Origin: J095 sp964407935
Lineage (GTDB): Bacteria > Chloroflexota > Anaerolineae > 4572-78 > J111
NCBI GenBank assembly: GCA_964407935.1
Contig: CAYOXS010000042.1
Span: forward strand, 1 to 26,821
Length of the DNA: 26,821 nt
Direction of reading: 5' to 3'
Positions 8,226-17,010 of this stretch are shown piece after piece (the first letter of the stretch is position 1; every line of letters begins with the position of its first letter). Both the position numbers and the translations under genes were made by a program. The notes beneath the pieces were generated by a model. That model ran no database searches. It saw nothing but the letters and a program-made list of their open reading frames with translations, and was not told the DNA's origin.

Positions 8226-8893
8226 TGGGTCTCCGGGAAAGTGTAGCGCATGTTGGCGGGTAGCCACCATTCTTTTTGATCAGTTTTTGCGTGCCACCAT
8301 TCACACTCTAAAACCGGGTTTTCTAACAAACTGGATGGCGGCATAGAAATTAGATCAAAAATCTGAAACCGACCCGGTGTATCAAGTGGATTGAGTGGAT
8401 AGCTGGCCTGGTGCACATTTGAAGGTTTTGAGTCTAAATTAATTGGATGGCTGACATTCAAATGAGCTTTACTTTGCCACAACCCCATCCGAACCCAGGT
8501 TGGTAGTTTTAACCGGCCCTTACTCAGAACGCCAAATTCAAAAATACTACCCACAGCAATTTCTTTGGCCCGCCCAAAACTTGGTGTATTCCGGCTGCCG
8601 GGAGACATTTTAACCCGATAATTGTTGTCTGCGTACTTGAATGTAACCAGATCATACCGAATAGCAATGCCACGAGCCGGCGTAACATAAATACCCTGTT
8701 CATTCAACGGTTCAAGTTCGGCCCGGTAACCGGGTATTTGTTGCGCGTGAAAGTAGGTGCTTTGCGCAAGACCTATAGCATAAGTTAGGGCATAGTTGTG
8801 TAAAAAGCGCCCGGTTTCATAGAGCCGGCCTACTTCTCTAGTGGCATAAAACAGATTCTCATGAAAAGTTAAGCGGCAAATATATAAATACAT
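8222..8893 (-). CDS. csc1: Type I-D Cascade subunit Csc1 (Cas5d-group, subtype I-D)
   Basis: A 223-residue protein beginning MYLYICRLTFHENLFYATREVGRLYETGRF and continuing HNYALTYAIG, the recognisable N-terminus of Csc1. Csc1 is the Cas5 equivalent that holds the 5' handle of crRNA at the foot of the I-D effector. A glycine-containing segment GSRNTPSFGRAKEIAVGSIFEFG lies mid-protein. It starts 7 bp after the csc2 stop and ends in a 4-bp overlap with cas6 (ATGA), so csc2-csc1-cas6 are tightly coupled. Subtype assignment rests on the combination with Csc2 and Cas10d as well as on the sequence. Confidence 0.93.
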   Translation of the reverse strand: MYLYICRLTFHENLFYATREVGRLYETGRFLHNYALTYAIGLAQSTYFHAQQIPGYRAELEPLNEQGIYVTPARGIAIRYDLVTFKYADNNYRVKMSPGSRNTPSFGRAKEIAVGSIFEFGVLSKGRLKLPTWVRMGLWQSKAHLNVSHPINLDSKPSNVHQASYPLNPLDTPGRFQIFDLISMPPSSLLENPVLECEWWHAKTDQKEWWLPANMRYTFPETQ

Positions 8894-8900
8894 TGTTACC

Positions 8901-9902
8901 CTACTTTTTCTTTAACCAGGTCGTATGGTATGCCTGGCTGTCGGCAAAGCTATCAGCCAATAGTTTCTTTAATGAAGTTTCGTCGGTTGTTGAGGCCATC
9001 ACTTCTTGCAGAAAAGCGGCCAACGCCTCTCCAGCCAGCAGAGTGTGGGTTACGCCATCTTCTTGCAACAAATTGGGTAACAATGCTGATGCCTCGGCCA
9101 CGGCGGTATTCAGGTCAACCGGGTCGGGCGGCTGCAAGGCATTTTTGGCTTTAAGCGCATCGTGCAGACGCTGGGCAAATTTCAGGTTAGAGAATATTTC
9201 ACCGTCAGCCAAAACGATTCCAATAATGTGATTACGCATAGTGCCGGTGCGCGTGGTTTGCGCCCCGTAGCGGCGAGTGCGCAGAATATTGGTCAGCGTA
9301 TACAGAAACAGACTGTAAGTTAAATCGCGGGTTGTTACTATCGAAGGAAAAAGCACCTGGGGTTGAACATGATCCTGCTCATTAATGCGGCTGGTAACCA
9401 CCCCCTGCCGGCTCATTGTGCCTTCTTCATATGGAGCGTTAAGGGTAAAGGTTTCGTGGCTGCTGTCGTAGCTGGTTAAAGAGTAGGCCGTGTCAGTAAT
9501 AATCTTGCTTTTTTCAGAACCGGAATCGCCAATGGCAAAGCCGTAACTGATACAGTCTGGGCATTGGGTGCAAAATTGCACGTTGTAATCACAAATGGGT
9601 AAACCATCAGTACCTTCTGTTTTTTTGCCTTCGGCGGTGTCCTGGCTTATAAAGCCGTGCCGCCGCAACAATTGCCGCCCCGTTAACCGTTCCGGGGTGG
9701 TTTGTTTGCGTTTGAAGATGGTTAGCCGGGTCATGATAGCGGTATCCTGCTCGCCGGCCTGAACGCGAGCGGTATTTAGTTCGCCATCGGTTTGAAACAA
9801 GGCGTAACTATCGGTAACGCGCAGGGTAACAATGTGGGCGTAGTGGCCCATTGGTTTGGCCGGAATGGTTTTGGGAAACAGATTAGAATTAAGGGCTTGC
9901 AT
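8901..9902 (-). CDS. csc2: Type I-D Cascade backbone subunit Csc2 (Cas7)
   Basis: A 333-residue RAMP protein that polymerises along the crRNA spacer to form the effector backbone. The start reads FPKTIPAKPMGHYAHIVTLRVTDSYA, followed by a cysteine cluster C104, C111, C114 and C117 (ICDYNVQFCTQCPDC), likely a zinc site as in known Csc2 structures, and then SYGFAIGDSGSEKSKI. The segment LRTRRYGAQTTRTGTMRNHI (about 208-227) is another hallmark. The ATG at 9902 follows AGGAG. It lies 34 bp after cas10d and 7 bp before csc1. There are no signs of truncation. Confidence 0.96.
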   Translation of the reverse strand: MQALNSNLFPKTIPAKPMGHYAHIVTLRVTDSYALFQTDGELNTARVQAGEQDTAIMTRLTIFKRKQTTPERLTGRQLLRRHGFISQDTAEGKKTEGTDGLPICDYNVQFCTQCPDCISYGFAIGDSGSEKSKIITDTAYSLTSYDSSHETFTLNAPYEEGTMSRQGVVTSRINEQDHVQPQVLFPSIVTTRDLTYSLFLYTLTNILRTRRYGAQTTRTGTMRNHIIGIVLADGEIFSNLKFAQRLHDALKAKNALQPPDPVDLNTAVAEASALLPNLLQEDGVTHTLLAGEALAAFLQEVMASTTDETSLKKLLADSFADSQAYHTTWLKKK

Positions 9903-9936
9903 TGTTTTTTTCTCCTAATATTCAAATGGTGTTGGG

Positions 9937-12900
9937 TTATTCTTCACTATCTTCAACATCAGCCGTTTCGGCGTTGTCTTTGGCCGATTCGGTGCGATAA
10001 ATAGCTTCACAGGCGCTACTCAGCAGGTTAAGTTGTTTGCCTTGCAAGGCGCTAACGTCGCCACGAAATGCGCCGTAAAAAATCTGATTAACCAGATAAT
10101 TGGCAAACTGGCGCATCGCAGTTTCCCGGCTTTCGTAACTGCTGCCTTTGGGGAAAAAGGCCAGGTTATCTTTTTGGAGCTTGTTGACCCGGCGCTGTAA
10201 TTCTCCAAAAACTACTTCTTCCAAAGCCTCCGGGTTGTCAAACAAACGTTGGTCTGCCCCTAACAGGGTTTTGGCTCCTATGCTTAAGGGGCGCAATATG
10301 CTGTTGGAATTACGCCGTTTGGCCCGGTAAAACTGGCGGTAAAGGGTGGTTAACTCTCTGGCGTGGCTCATAGAATTACTCCTTTCACTTAAATAGTTGT
10401 CTACAAAAATTTGATACAGGTGGGCTTTGCCAACCGGCAAAGTATCCAAATTCTGTTTGCGCTGCCATTTTTTAAGGTAGTGAAACGCATACAACGGCGA
10501 TGCGGCCAGGTTGCGAGCCACCGCCGGTATATCTTGCCAGCGATAATCAAAGCCGCCCCGGCCCATACCGCTATTGGCATCTAATTGGATGAGGTAGGCG
10601 GCAATCAACCGTTGAATCGCTGGCAGAAGTTGGTCAATATTAATCCTCTCTTGTCGCAGTAAATGGCCCACAAAAGCATGTGCACCGTCAATAAAAACGG
10701 TTTCCGGTAACTCATCTGCTTCAAGCAAAAGGGGAACCGGGGATTCGGTTGCCACAATCTTTACATCCAAACAAAGCGGTAATAACAAAGCCAAAAAAGC
10801 GGGATGCACCCAGGCTTCGGCGTCTTTGGCATCACGTCCGGGTGGGGGAACACCAATAAAGGTGAATGTTGATGGCTCCTCATCAGTAAAGCGCATCCAG
10901 GCCCGGGGTGGCGCTTCGTCCGGGCCAACCAGCACTAAATTTTCCAATCGCTGGAGAGTTTGAGATGTAACATTCAGATTAGCATCCAGCCCGTTACCCT
11001 TTATCAATACTTTGCGTAATTCGGTGAAACTGGCATTTTTAAGCCGATTGCTGATAAGTTTAACCATAACCAGCGTTTCGGGCGTAAAGAAGTAGGTAGG
11101 ATAAAAGAAAAGGTAGCGCATCCGCCGACCTTCAAAATTGCCACCGCTGGCGCTGGTTTTGTTCATAAAAAGCTGGCGCAGCATCATTTCCAAACTGCAA
11201 ATGGCGCAAATGTTGCGGGTGGCATCGGAGCCGTGTAGCGAGAGCTTGTTGCTGTAAACCTGCGGTGCAAATAATACCGCTGCCTCTTGCTGTTTGTTAA
11301 CCTCAAAAGCTGCTGAGCAAATAGAACAAATAGCGGTTTTGCCTCGCCCCTTACGTTTTGCGTTTTCATAACGGTTGAGTTCTATCACCACAGCCTGGCG
11401 GGGGTCGGGCATAACTGTCTCGCCGCCAAAGGTTAGATTGGCCTTAATGTAAGCACGCAGATCGACCCAGCGGTCAGGTTCAGTTGTATTTGTTTGGTGT
11501 TGGGGTAACGCCCGCCGTAAATTGGCGGCAAAACCTTGTACCCGTTCCTGCCAGACGGTTGGGTCTAACCCGCTATGTTGTTTGAGATAATGGCCGGCGG
11601 CAAAATACCAATGATAGCCCACGCCGCCAGCACGATTATCGCGGGGCACGGCCTCAAAGTCTGATTTCAGGCCAGTTAACCCCATCTGTTCCAATAAAAA
11701 GGTGGGGGTATCAAAACCCTTAAATTGAGCGGCGGTCAGTTTTTCGGTAAAGTAAGCCCACTCGGCCAGTTGGTCTACCCGGCGATCATCGGGCAAATCC
11801 AGGCTTACTGACTCAGGCAGCCATTGGCCGCTCATCATTTTTGCATACCGGCTGCCTGAAACCGGTTTTTTGTTTTCATGAATAATTTTGAATGCCGCTC
11901 TTGCGCCCAGTTCAATCATTTGCGAAGCATCAAAAAAGAGCCAATAATAATCGGCGTACTTTAAACCGATATTTGCCCTGGTGAATCCATCTAAAGATTG
12001 GGCGAGTGTTGCTCCTACCCTGTTTTTAATCTTCTCAATCACCATTTCAACCACGTCACTCACCGGTGGGGGTAAAGAGGCATCTTTGCGGGTTAAGTAG
12101 ACCACCCCACTGGGGGCATATAAAACAGGCACACGCTCTTCGCTGCGTAAACTATCCAGAACGCTGTTATGAATAAAATTCGTTAGCAAGCCGCGATTGT
12201 CGGCCAAATGGTGACAGGTAAAAACAGCGGTAAGATTGCTAAGGGTGCTGATTTCCCGGTGCAAGCTGGTGTTGGTGGCTACCTCGCGGGGGGTACGGGC
12301 AATATAAACCAAGTAGTCGGCCAGTCGGCTTAACTGTTCACACAGATCACGTTTTCGGGGGTTAAGGGCCAGGCGCGGTAACAGGCTAAGGTTGCGCAAG
12401 GTACCCCATTTTCGCTGGGTGTTGCTGGCAATAAAGATAAGGTCATGCAAAAACTTGTCTACACCGCCTACCGGAGCTAAAAACGGCTCAAGCCCCAATA
12501 AAGCGCACCACTCCTTAAAGATAGCTTCAACCGTGGGCATTTGTTTTGGGCCAATGGAATCGGCGTGGCTAAAGCCGGCGGCTTCCAAAGCAGTTTCAAC
12601 CTGTGGCAATTTAAGCCAATCATGCAGAATATAACCGGCCATAAACAGGCGGCGGGTTTCATCATCATACAATCGAAACTGGGGTGCTTGCCAGCCGGTT
12701 AAAATTTTGCCCACATGCAATACCGGCAGTAACCCATTGACCAAATGGCCGCGCATGCTCTGGTCGGCGGCGTAACGGGCGGCGTCTTTTCCCTGGGCCA
12801 AATGTTCGGCGGCAAAATCGCCGCCTTTGGCGCTTTCGTGTCCCAACCAGTCTGATAAAGGTTGGACAACATAGTTTACAAAATCGGTCATTATCGGGTC

Positions 12901-13047
12901 ATTTTCCCATACCTGCTGCACCGCCTGGCGCATAACCGCGGCAAAAAGCGGTTCGGGCGCCAGAATGGTTTCTTCGGCTTCCGGCAATTCATTTTCTACA
13001 GAGTCTTCGTAGTCTTCGGCGAGAAAATCATATTGGCCTTGTGTCAT
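9937..13047 (-). CDS. cas10d: Type I-D large subunit/nuclease Cas10d (Csc3)
   Basis: The signature protein of subtype I-D (1036 residues). It combines the large subunit of the interference complex with the HD nuclease that other type I systems carry on Cas3. An N-terminal HD-type motif is seen at LHDW (H142-D143) within a helical domain, followed by CHHLADNRGLLTNFIHN (278-294). A zinc finger has C574 and C577 in ICSIC and C614 and C617 in ICAIC. I find no GGDD cyclase motif, so oligoadenylate synthesis as in type III Cas10 is not expected. The ATG at 13047 follows AAGGAT. The C-terminus is acidic (residues 1011-1036). Immediately upstream sits a RAYT/REP insertion that separates this gene from cas3. 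Confidence 0.95.
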   Translation of the reverse strand: MTQGQYDFLAEDYEDSVENELPEAEETILAPEPLFAAVMRQAVQQVWENDPIMTDFVNYVVQPLSDWLGHESAKGGDFAAEHLAQGKDAARYAADQSMRGHLVNGLLPVLHVGKILTGWQAPQFRLYDDETRRLFMAGYILHDWLKLPQVETALEAAGFSHADSIGPKQMPTVEAIFKEWCALLGLEPFLAPVGGVDKFLHDLIFIASNTQRKWGTLRNLSLLPRLALNPRKRDLCEQLSRLADYLVYIARTPREVATNTSLHREISTLSNLTAVFTCHHLADNRGLLTNFIHNSVLDSLRSEERVPVLYAPSGVVYLTRKDASLPPPVSDVVEMVIEKIKNRVGATLAQSLDGFTRANIGLKYADYYWLFFDASQMIELGARAAFKIIHENKKPVSGSRYAKMMSGQWLPESVSLDLPDDRRVDQLAEWAYFTEKLTAAQFKGFDTPTFLLEQMGLTGLKSDFEAVPRDNRAGGVGYHWYFAAGHYLKQHSGLDPTVWQERVQGFAANLRRALPQHQTNTTEPDRWVDLRAYIKANLTFGGETVMPDPRQAVVIELNRYENAKRKGRGKTAICSICSAAFEVNKQQEAAVLFAPQVYSNKLSLHGSDATRNICAICSLEMMLRQLFMNKTSASGGNFEGRRMRYLFFYPTYFFTPETLVMVKLISNRLKNASFTELRKVLIKGNGLDANLNVTSQTLQRLENLVLVGPDEAPPRAWMRFTDEEPSTFTFIGVPPPGRDAKDAEAWVHPAFLALLLPLCLDVKIVATESPVPLLLEADELPETVFIDGAHAFVGHLLRQERINIDQLLPAIQRLIAAYLIQLDANSGMGRGGFDYRWQDIPAVARNLAASPLYAFHYLKKWQRKQNLDTLPVGKAHLYQIFVDNYLSERSNSMSHARELTTLYRQFYRAKRRNSNSILRPLSIGAKTLLGADQRLFDNPEALEEVVFGELQRRVNKLQKDNLAFFPKGSSYESRETAMRQFANYLVNQIFYGAFRGDVSALQGKQLNLLSSACEAIYRTESAKDNAETADVEDSEE

Positions 13048-13202
13048 TGGGTTATCCTTTCATCGATTTAACAGATACCGGGGCCAGCCACGGTTCCAAT
13101 ATTCAATATTTTGGTAGCAGAGGCATCCCTATGCCTCTGCGGGCACAGCCCAGAGCATAGGGATGCCCTGGCTGCCATTTGTAGAGCAAGAACACGATTG
13201 CC

Positions 13203-13718
13203 TTACACCAACCATGCGGCGTCCCAGGCCAGGTAAGCATAATCTTCAGGTCGCACAACCAATCCAGCTTTAACCGGGTTATAAACCACATAATTTACCG
13301 CCAGGCTTATAGCTTCAAGGGTGTGTAACCCATCATCTCTGAAACCATCCTGCCAGCATTGCGCTCCTTGCGTGCCTCGCATTTGGTTAATCACAAAGCT
13401 GACATGACGTTTGTAATCTTCCATAATTTTACTCAGGTAAAATCGTTCTGGTGTTTTGGCGTATTTACCCGGTTTTTTCTGCTCGTCGCGGGTAAACCGT
13501 TTGTAATCTTCTGGCGATGGATAAATGACCCAATGGATGTGGTCCGGCATAATCACATGGGCCAGACTGACCATTTTAAATTTACCGGTGTAAAAGCCAA
13601 TATCTTTATGAGCGACCCAAGCGTATTCGGGGTGTTCAAACAGCGGTTCCCGGCGATGGGTAACACTGGTTAACAGGTAGCTTTTTCCCGGTTGGTAAAG
13701 ATGGAGCAATTGGGCCAT
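13203..13718 (-). CDS. REP-associated tyrosine transposase (RAYT, Y1/HUH family)
   Basis: A 171-residue single-strand DNA transposase of the TnpA_REP/Y1 group, which acts on hairpin REP sequences. The HUH motif is H60-I-H62 in VIMPDHIHWVI. A candidate nucleophile Tyr is Y103 in the helix IMEDYKRHVSFVIN, followed by CWQDGFRDDGL and NYVVYNPVKAGLV, the usual RAYT C-terminal signature. The ATG at 13718 follows AGGA at a spacing of 5. Length and motifs look intact, so it may be active. Unlike its neighbours it has no role in CRISPR immunity. Its flanks hold hairpin repeats in opposite orientation that are its probable substrates. Confidence 0.93.
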   Translation of the reverse strand: MAQLLHLYQPGKSYLLTSVTHRREPLFEHPEYAWVAHKDIGFYTGKFKMVSLAHVIMPDHIHWVIYPSPEDYKRFTRDEQKKPGKYAKTPERFYLSKIMEDYKRHVSFVINQMRGTQGAQCWQDGFRDDGLHTLEAISLAVNYVVYNPVKAGLVVRPEDYAYLAWDAAWLV

Positions 13719-13780
13719 TTTTTCCTGTAAAACAGGCTCAGTAGATTCAAATTTACCGTGGGGCAGGCATCCCTATGCCC

Positions 13781-13875
13781 ACCCGCAGAGGCATAGGATG
13801 CCACCCGCAGAGGCATAGGATGCCGCCCGCAGAGGCATAGGGATGTCACCCGCAGAGGCATAGGGATGCCTCTGC
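13781..13875. repeat. Four tandem REP-like units upstream of the RAYT gene
   Basis: Units beginning (A/G)CCCGCAGAGGCATAG start at 13781, 13803, 13825 and 13848 (periods 22, 22 and 23). Each contains a small GGCAT/ATGCC hairpin; the last one forms the full 10-bp terminal hairpin. A reversed copy of the core, GGCATCCCTATGCC, lies at 13766-13779. Confidence 0.85.
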
Positions 13876-13961
13876 TACCAGAATATTGGATCTGCTGAAG
13901 CTGTGATTGGTAGGCGATATAGACCGGTATTTGCGGCATAAATGCCGCTCGTTCATCCTGG

Positions 13962-16097
13962 TTAGAATATTAACGCGCCGCCGCCGCAATTCACACCGGG
14001 GCGGCGTTTTAATTTGGTGTGCAGTAGCAAGGCTTCGCGGCCAAAGGCCACGCAGCCGGTTACGTTATCCAGACTTGTGAATTGAAATATCTGAAACAGT
14101 GGCGGCAGGTAAAGCATCCGTTTTAATTCCACGGGGTGAGTATAAGCCAGACAAAGTGTAGCCGGCAGATGCCGCCGGCGTAAGTGTTGGTTAACGGCAT
14201 TCATACCTGCGGCATCTATCTCAACACCTTTTAAGATGATGGCCTGGCCAAATTGATTGCTGTCCCATCCGTTCAGGTAATGTTGCAGGCACAGTCGGTA
14301 GGGAGTGCGCTCGTTGCGCCAGCCCAACAACCGAAAGTACCCCAATGGCCCATTTTTACCGCCGTTGGCGGTTTCAAAAAACCGGCGAGACATTTTGGCC
14401 TGTTCAACTGTAGTGTAAAATTCGGCCTCTTCAAGCATGGCCAACTCACCGTTGGCAAGCAACATAAACAAGTCGGCCAATTTGGGCTGGTGGGGTCGGT
14501 TTGGTTCTGTTTCATCCAGAATAGCAATTTGAAAATAGCTTCCCCCGCGAAAAGACATGGCTTCGCTTAAAAGAAGTTCCTGACCTTCTTTCTTAAATTC
14601 CTTTAAATCCCAGTGAGCTTTTTTGAGGCTAATATTAAAGGTCTGCTCATATCGAATCCCCAACTGCTCGCGGCTGTGCAGATATTGCTCCCTGATCGTT
14701 GGGTGGTACAGATTTTGCATCACATTTAACGATTGAAACCTGCCCCAATCAGACACATAGCCGGTAAAAGAAGCGGGTGGGGGAAACGCCTGGTCAATGG
14801 CAGCTATCAACTGTTGGCGGGTAACATCTGTCCCGGTTTGGAGCAAAGGCTCGGCTCCATCTTTGCCTTGAAACAGGGTTTCGTTGACCCAAGGCGGAAC
14901 AAGCGCATACGCCTCAAATTTTTCAAAGGGATAAAAACGCCCGTCTCGCTCATAGTCCTTGTGCCGGCCCAAGCGCCCTAAACGTTGCAGAAATGTACCG
15001 GCGTTAAGGCTTTCAAAGAGCAAAAAGTTAATGTTGAAATCAACCCCCACATCAATGGTGGAGGTGCCAATGAGCAAATCAGCTTGATAAGATTCGGCGC
15101 GCCCGGCTTGCGAGGTAAGGCCGGTGTTATCGGCCACAGTTAACCCATGCACGTTGAAAACAGGTTCTAATCGCCGGAGTAACCGCTTGGCCGCGGCGAT
15201 ACTGTTTACAATGATGGCCCCTTTGGCATACGGTCGATTTTGGACAAAAAAGGGTAACAGAATGTCATCCTGATGTTGATCAACCCAGTCCTCCATCTGC
15301 CCGTTGGCAAAATGCAGGTCACAACCGTGTAGAATTTGCCGCCATTGGCCGGAATCAAACGGGGTTAGCCCGTGAGCATACCAGCCAAGTTCGGCCGGGT
15401 TAATAATCTGGTAGCGCAACCCGGATTGAGCTAAAAATTGTTGCATTTCCAGGCTGGGCGTAGCTGATAAAAATAAAAAGCGATGATTTTGCCCGCCACC
15501 GATCTCGCGGATAAACAACATAGCGTTAATCACGCTGATAACCTGCGGCGTTTCAAAAATGTGAAACTCATCAAACGTGAATTGTTTAAAACCCTGTACC
15601 AGCGGGCCAATAATTTTATCCGCGGCATCATTAGGGCGGCGGTAAAAGTGGCTCATAATGTAATGAAAAATATCGGGGTTGGTCAGCAAAACCTCGTGAT
15701 TGCGAATTTCATTAAGCAAAGCATCGCCGCGTTGGGAAAAGTCGTCCGCGGCCATCAGAGTGTCTAATTCTGCGCTGTTAAGTGACTTTGCTGCCAGATG
15801 GGTGTGCCATTGTTGCTGGGTTTGAGTAAACTGTTTCTCCTGGTCGCGGCCCAACTCGTTGGTGGGATACATGGCAAACATGGGGTAATTAATGCCATTT
15901 AACAACGTCAACAGGTATCCGGCCAGGCTCTTGCCGTCGCCGGTCATGGCGGTGTTAAAGATGACATCGTACTCGCCGCCGGTCAGGGCGCGGTAGGTTT
16001 CTACCTGGTGCTGCGAGAGCGGCCACGGCGCGCCGGCCAGTTCCGGCGGCAGGTCTTCGGCCAGTTTTGAATAGACGGGTAAGGTCTTAATTTTCAT
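13962..16097 (-). CDS. cas3: Type I-D CRISPR helicase Cas3' (no HD domain)
   Basis: A DExH superfamily-2 helicase recruited to the R-loop to unwind target DNA. From the ATG at 16097 it has 711 residues. Motif I is TGDGKS (52-57), motif II DEFH (176-179), motif III SAT (211-213) and motif VI QRLGRLGRH (371-379). There is no N-terminal HD domain, as expected for I-D where the HD nuclease is on Cas10d. I prefer ATG 16097 (MKIKTLPVYSKLAED, preceded by GGGAG) over an in-frame ATG at 16130, whose extra 11 residues look non-conserved. The later start also leaves room for the candidate operator upstream. It is the first gene of the cas unit, now separated from cas10d by the RAYT insertion. Confidence 0.93.
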   Translation of the reverse strand: MKIKTLPVYSKLAEDLPPELAGAPWPLSQHQVETYRALTGGEYDVIFNTAMTGDGKSLAGYLLTLLNGINYPMFAMYPTNELGRDQEKQFTQTQQQWHTHLAAKSLNSAELDTLMAADDFSQRGDALLNEIRNHEVLLTNPDIFHYIMSHFYRRPNDAADKIIGPLVQGFKQFTFDEFHIFETPQVISVINAMLFIREIGGGQNHRFLFLSATPSLEMQQFLAQSGLRYQIINPAELGWYAHGLTPFDSGQWRQILHGCDLHFANGQMEDWVDQHQDDILLPFFVQNRPYAKGAIIVNSIAAAKRLLRRLEPVFNVHGLTVADNTGLTSQAGRAESYQADLLIGTSTIDVGVDFNINFLLFESLNAGTFLQRLGRLGRHKDYERDGRFYPFEKFEAYALVPPWVNETLFQGKDGAEPLLQTGTDVTRQQLIAAIDQAFPPPASFTGYVSDWGRFQSLNVMQNLYHPTIREQYLHSREQLGIRYEQTFNISLKKAHWDLKEFKKEGQELLLSEAMSFRGGSYFQIAILDETEPNRPHQPKLADLFMLLANGELAMLEEAEFYTTVEQAKMSRRFFETANGGKNGPLGYFRLLGWRNERTPYRLCLQHYLNGWDSNQFGQAIILKGVEIDAAGMNAVNQHLRRRHLPATLCLAYTHPVELKRMLYLPPLFQIFQFTSLDNVTGCVAFGREALLLHTKLKRRPGVNCGGGALIF

Positions 16098-16135
16098 CAA
16101 TTGGCAGCTCCCGGGGGCTATCTGCCCCATTTTTA

Positions 16136-16207
16136 GTTTCCTTACTGGAAACGAGTCAAACCCTTACTAGAAACGAGTCAAACCCTTACTAGAAACGAGT
16201 CGTTTCC
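16136..16207 (-). promoter_or_regulatory. Candidate operator: three 22-bp direct repeats with inverted repeats upstream of cas3
   Basis: Units start at 16142, 16164 and 16186 with a fourth partial at 16208 (TTACTGAGAA). The common core is TTACT(A/G)GAAACGAGTC. The third unit contains a perfect 7-bp inverted repeat GAAACGA/TCGTTTC with one central base (16192-16206). At the cas3-proximal end GTTTCC (16136-16141) and GGAAAC (16147-16152) flank TTACT. The 22-bp spacing is about two helical turns, so bound dimers would lie on one face of DNA. The position, 39 bp before the cas3 start, fits a repressor site for the nearby WYL regulator. That pairing is an inference. Confidence 0.6.
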
Positions 16208-16259
16208 TTACTGAGAATTATGGCGGGGTCCGGCTGGCCCAATTAACCCGGCCAAGGCC

Positions 16260-17006
16260 CTATACCAACCGCCGCACAATCTCCCGCGCCGCCGGGATAT
16301 GCTCCTCGCGGTGGCGGCGCGGCCAGGGGTTTTGCTCGCTGGCCGGGCGCATGACAATGCCGGGGTGCGCCAGGTGGATCACCGGGTAAACCTCGGTGTC
16401 GCCCAGCCACAGGTCGTTCAGGTGGCCGGATAATAGCTGGTTGCGCGCCGCCTGCCCCTTTACCCCCTGCACTATCCCGGCCACTTCCGCCCCCAGGGTA
16501 ATTACCAGCCGGGGCCGGGCCAGCCGGATTTCCTCCTCCAGCCAGTGCATTCCCTGTGCCGCCAGCGCTTCAAACTGGCTGCGCGTTTCACGGGCCGGCC
16601 AATTGCAGCCCAGCCGCCTGTATTTGCTGATGTGGCCATCCTTAAACAAAAACACCCGCACCAGGTCGGTAATCCAGCATTGATCCCGGCGTAAGCCTAA
16701 CGGTCTCAAATAGGCTTGTTCCAGTTCCGCGCCGCTGGCCACAGTCCGCACCCGGCTGCCGTCAAAATAACTCTCGGTTGAAAACGGGCCGCAGTTGTCG
16801 GCCACCGGCACATCCCGCTCAGCGCCAATGGTGGCAAACCGGGCTGAAGGGTACGCGCCAATGATCATTACCCCATTCTGGGCGGTATCCAGCGGCGCCA
16901 CCGGCTGCACCGGGTTGCCATATAAATAGGCATACCGCGCCGGCAGCGTCAGGTCATTTATGTAGGTAGTAAACAAACGTTGTTGAAAGTTTTGGATAGC
17001 AAGCAT
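16260..17006 (-). CDS. Uracil-DNA glycosylase-fold protein
   Basis: A 248-residue protein with the two landmarks of the UDG superfamily: a motif-1-like IIGAYPSARFATIG (48-61) and a motif-2-like HLAHPGI (211-217). Between them is the typical core RLVITLGAEVAGIVQGV (166-182). By family, it should recognise or excise a damaged or uracil base in DNA. The motif-1 residues differ from the GEAPG of family 4 enzymes, and only three cysteines (C72, C110, C134) are present, so a family-4 Fe-S cluster is not evident. I chose ATG 17006; two extra codons from a TTG are possible, and no Shine-Dalgarno is visible because an A/T-rich repeat block precedes the gene. It lies between the WYL gene and the cas3 operator, same strand. 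A CRISPR role is only a contextual guess. Confidence 0.75.
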   Translation of the reverse strand: MLAIQNFQQRLFTTYINDLTLPARYAYLYGNPVQPVAPLDTAQNGVMIIGAYPSARFATIGAERDVPVADNCGPFSTESYFDGSRVRTVASGAELEQAYLRPLGLRRDQCWITDLVRVFLFKDGHISKYRRLGCNWPARETRSQFEALAAQGMHWLEEEIRLARPRLVITLGAEVAGIVQGVKGQAARNQLLSGHLNDLWLGDTEVYPVIHLAHPGIVMRPASEQNPWPRRHREEHIPAAREIVRRLV

Positions 17007-17010
17007 AATC

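Larger units (their letters stand above)
13105..13887. mobile_element. RAYT/REP element inserted between cas3 and cas10d
   Basis: A transposase gene is bracketed by matching 36-bp inverted ends (13105-13140 and 13852-13887, one mismatch). Each end contains a REP-like hairpin with the 10-bp stem GCAGAGGCAT/ATGCCTCTGC and a 4-nt loop (13117-13140; 13852-13875). Extra copies of the GGCATAGGGATGCC core occur inside both flanks. The insertion splits what should be a continuous cas3-cas10d unit. Confidence 0.85.

Noticed and set aside
9937..13047. Possible type III system because a Cas10-family protein is present
   Set aside because: There is no GGDD cyclase motif, no Csm/Cmr-type subunits and no CARF effector. 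Csc1, Csc2, Cas6 and an HD-less Cas3 identify subtype I-D.
13670..13939. Open frame of 89 codons upstream of the RAYT gene on the minus strand
   Set aside because: Most of it translates the tandem REP units (repeated MPLRV/ASAGG-like peptides), and it overlaps the RAYT start in another frame.
16136..16207. Second short CRISPR array
   Set aside because: The 22-bp units are directly adjacent without spacers and the unit is unrelated to the 37-nt repeat.
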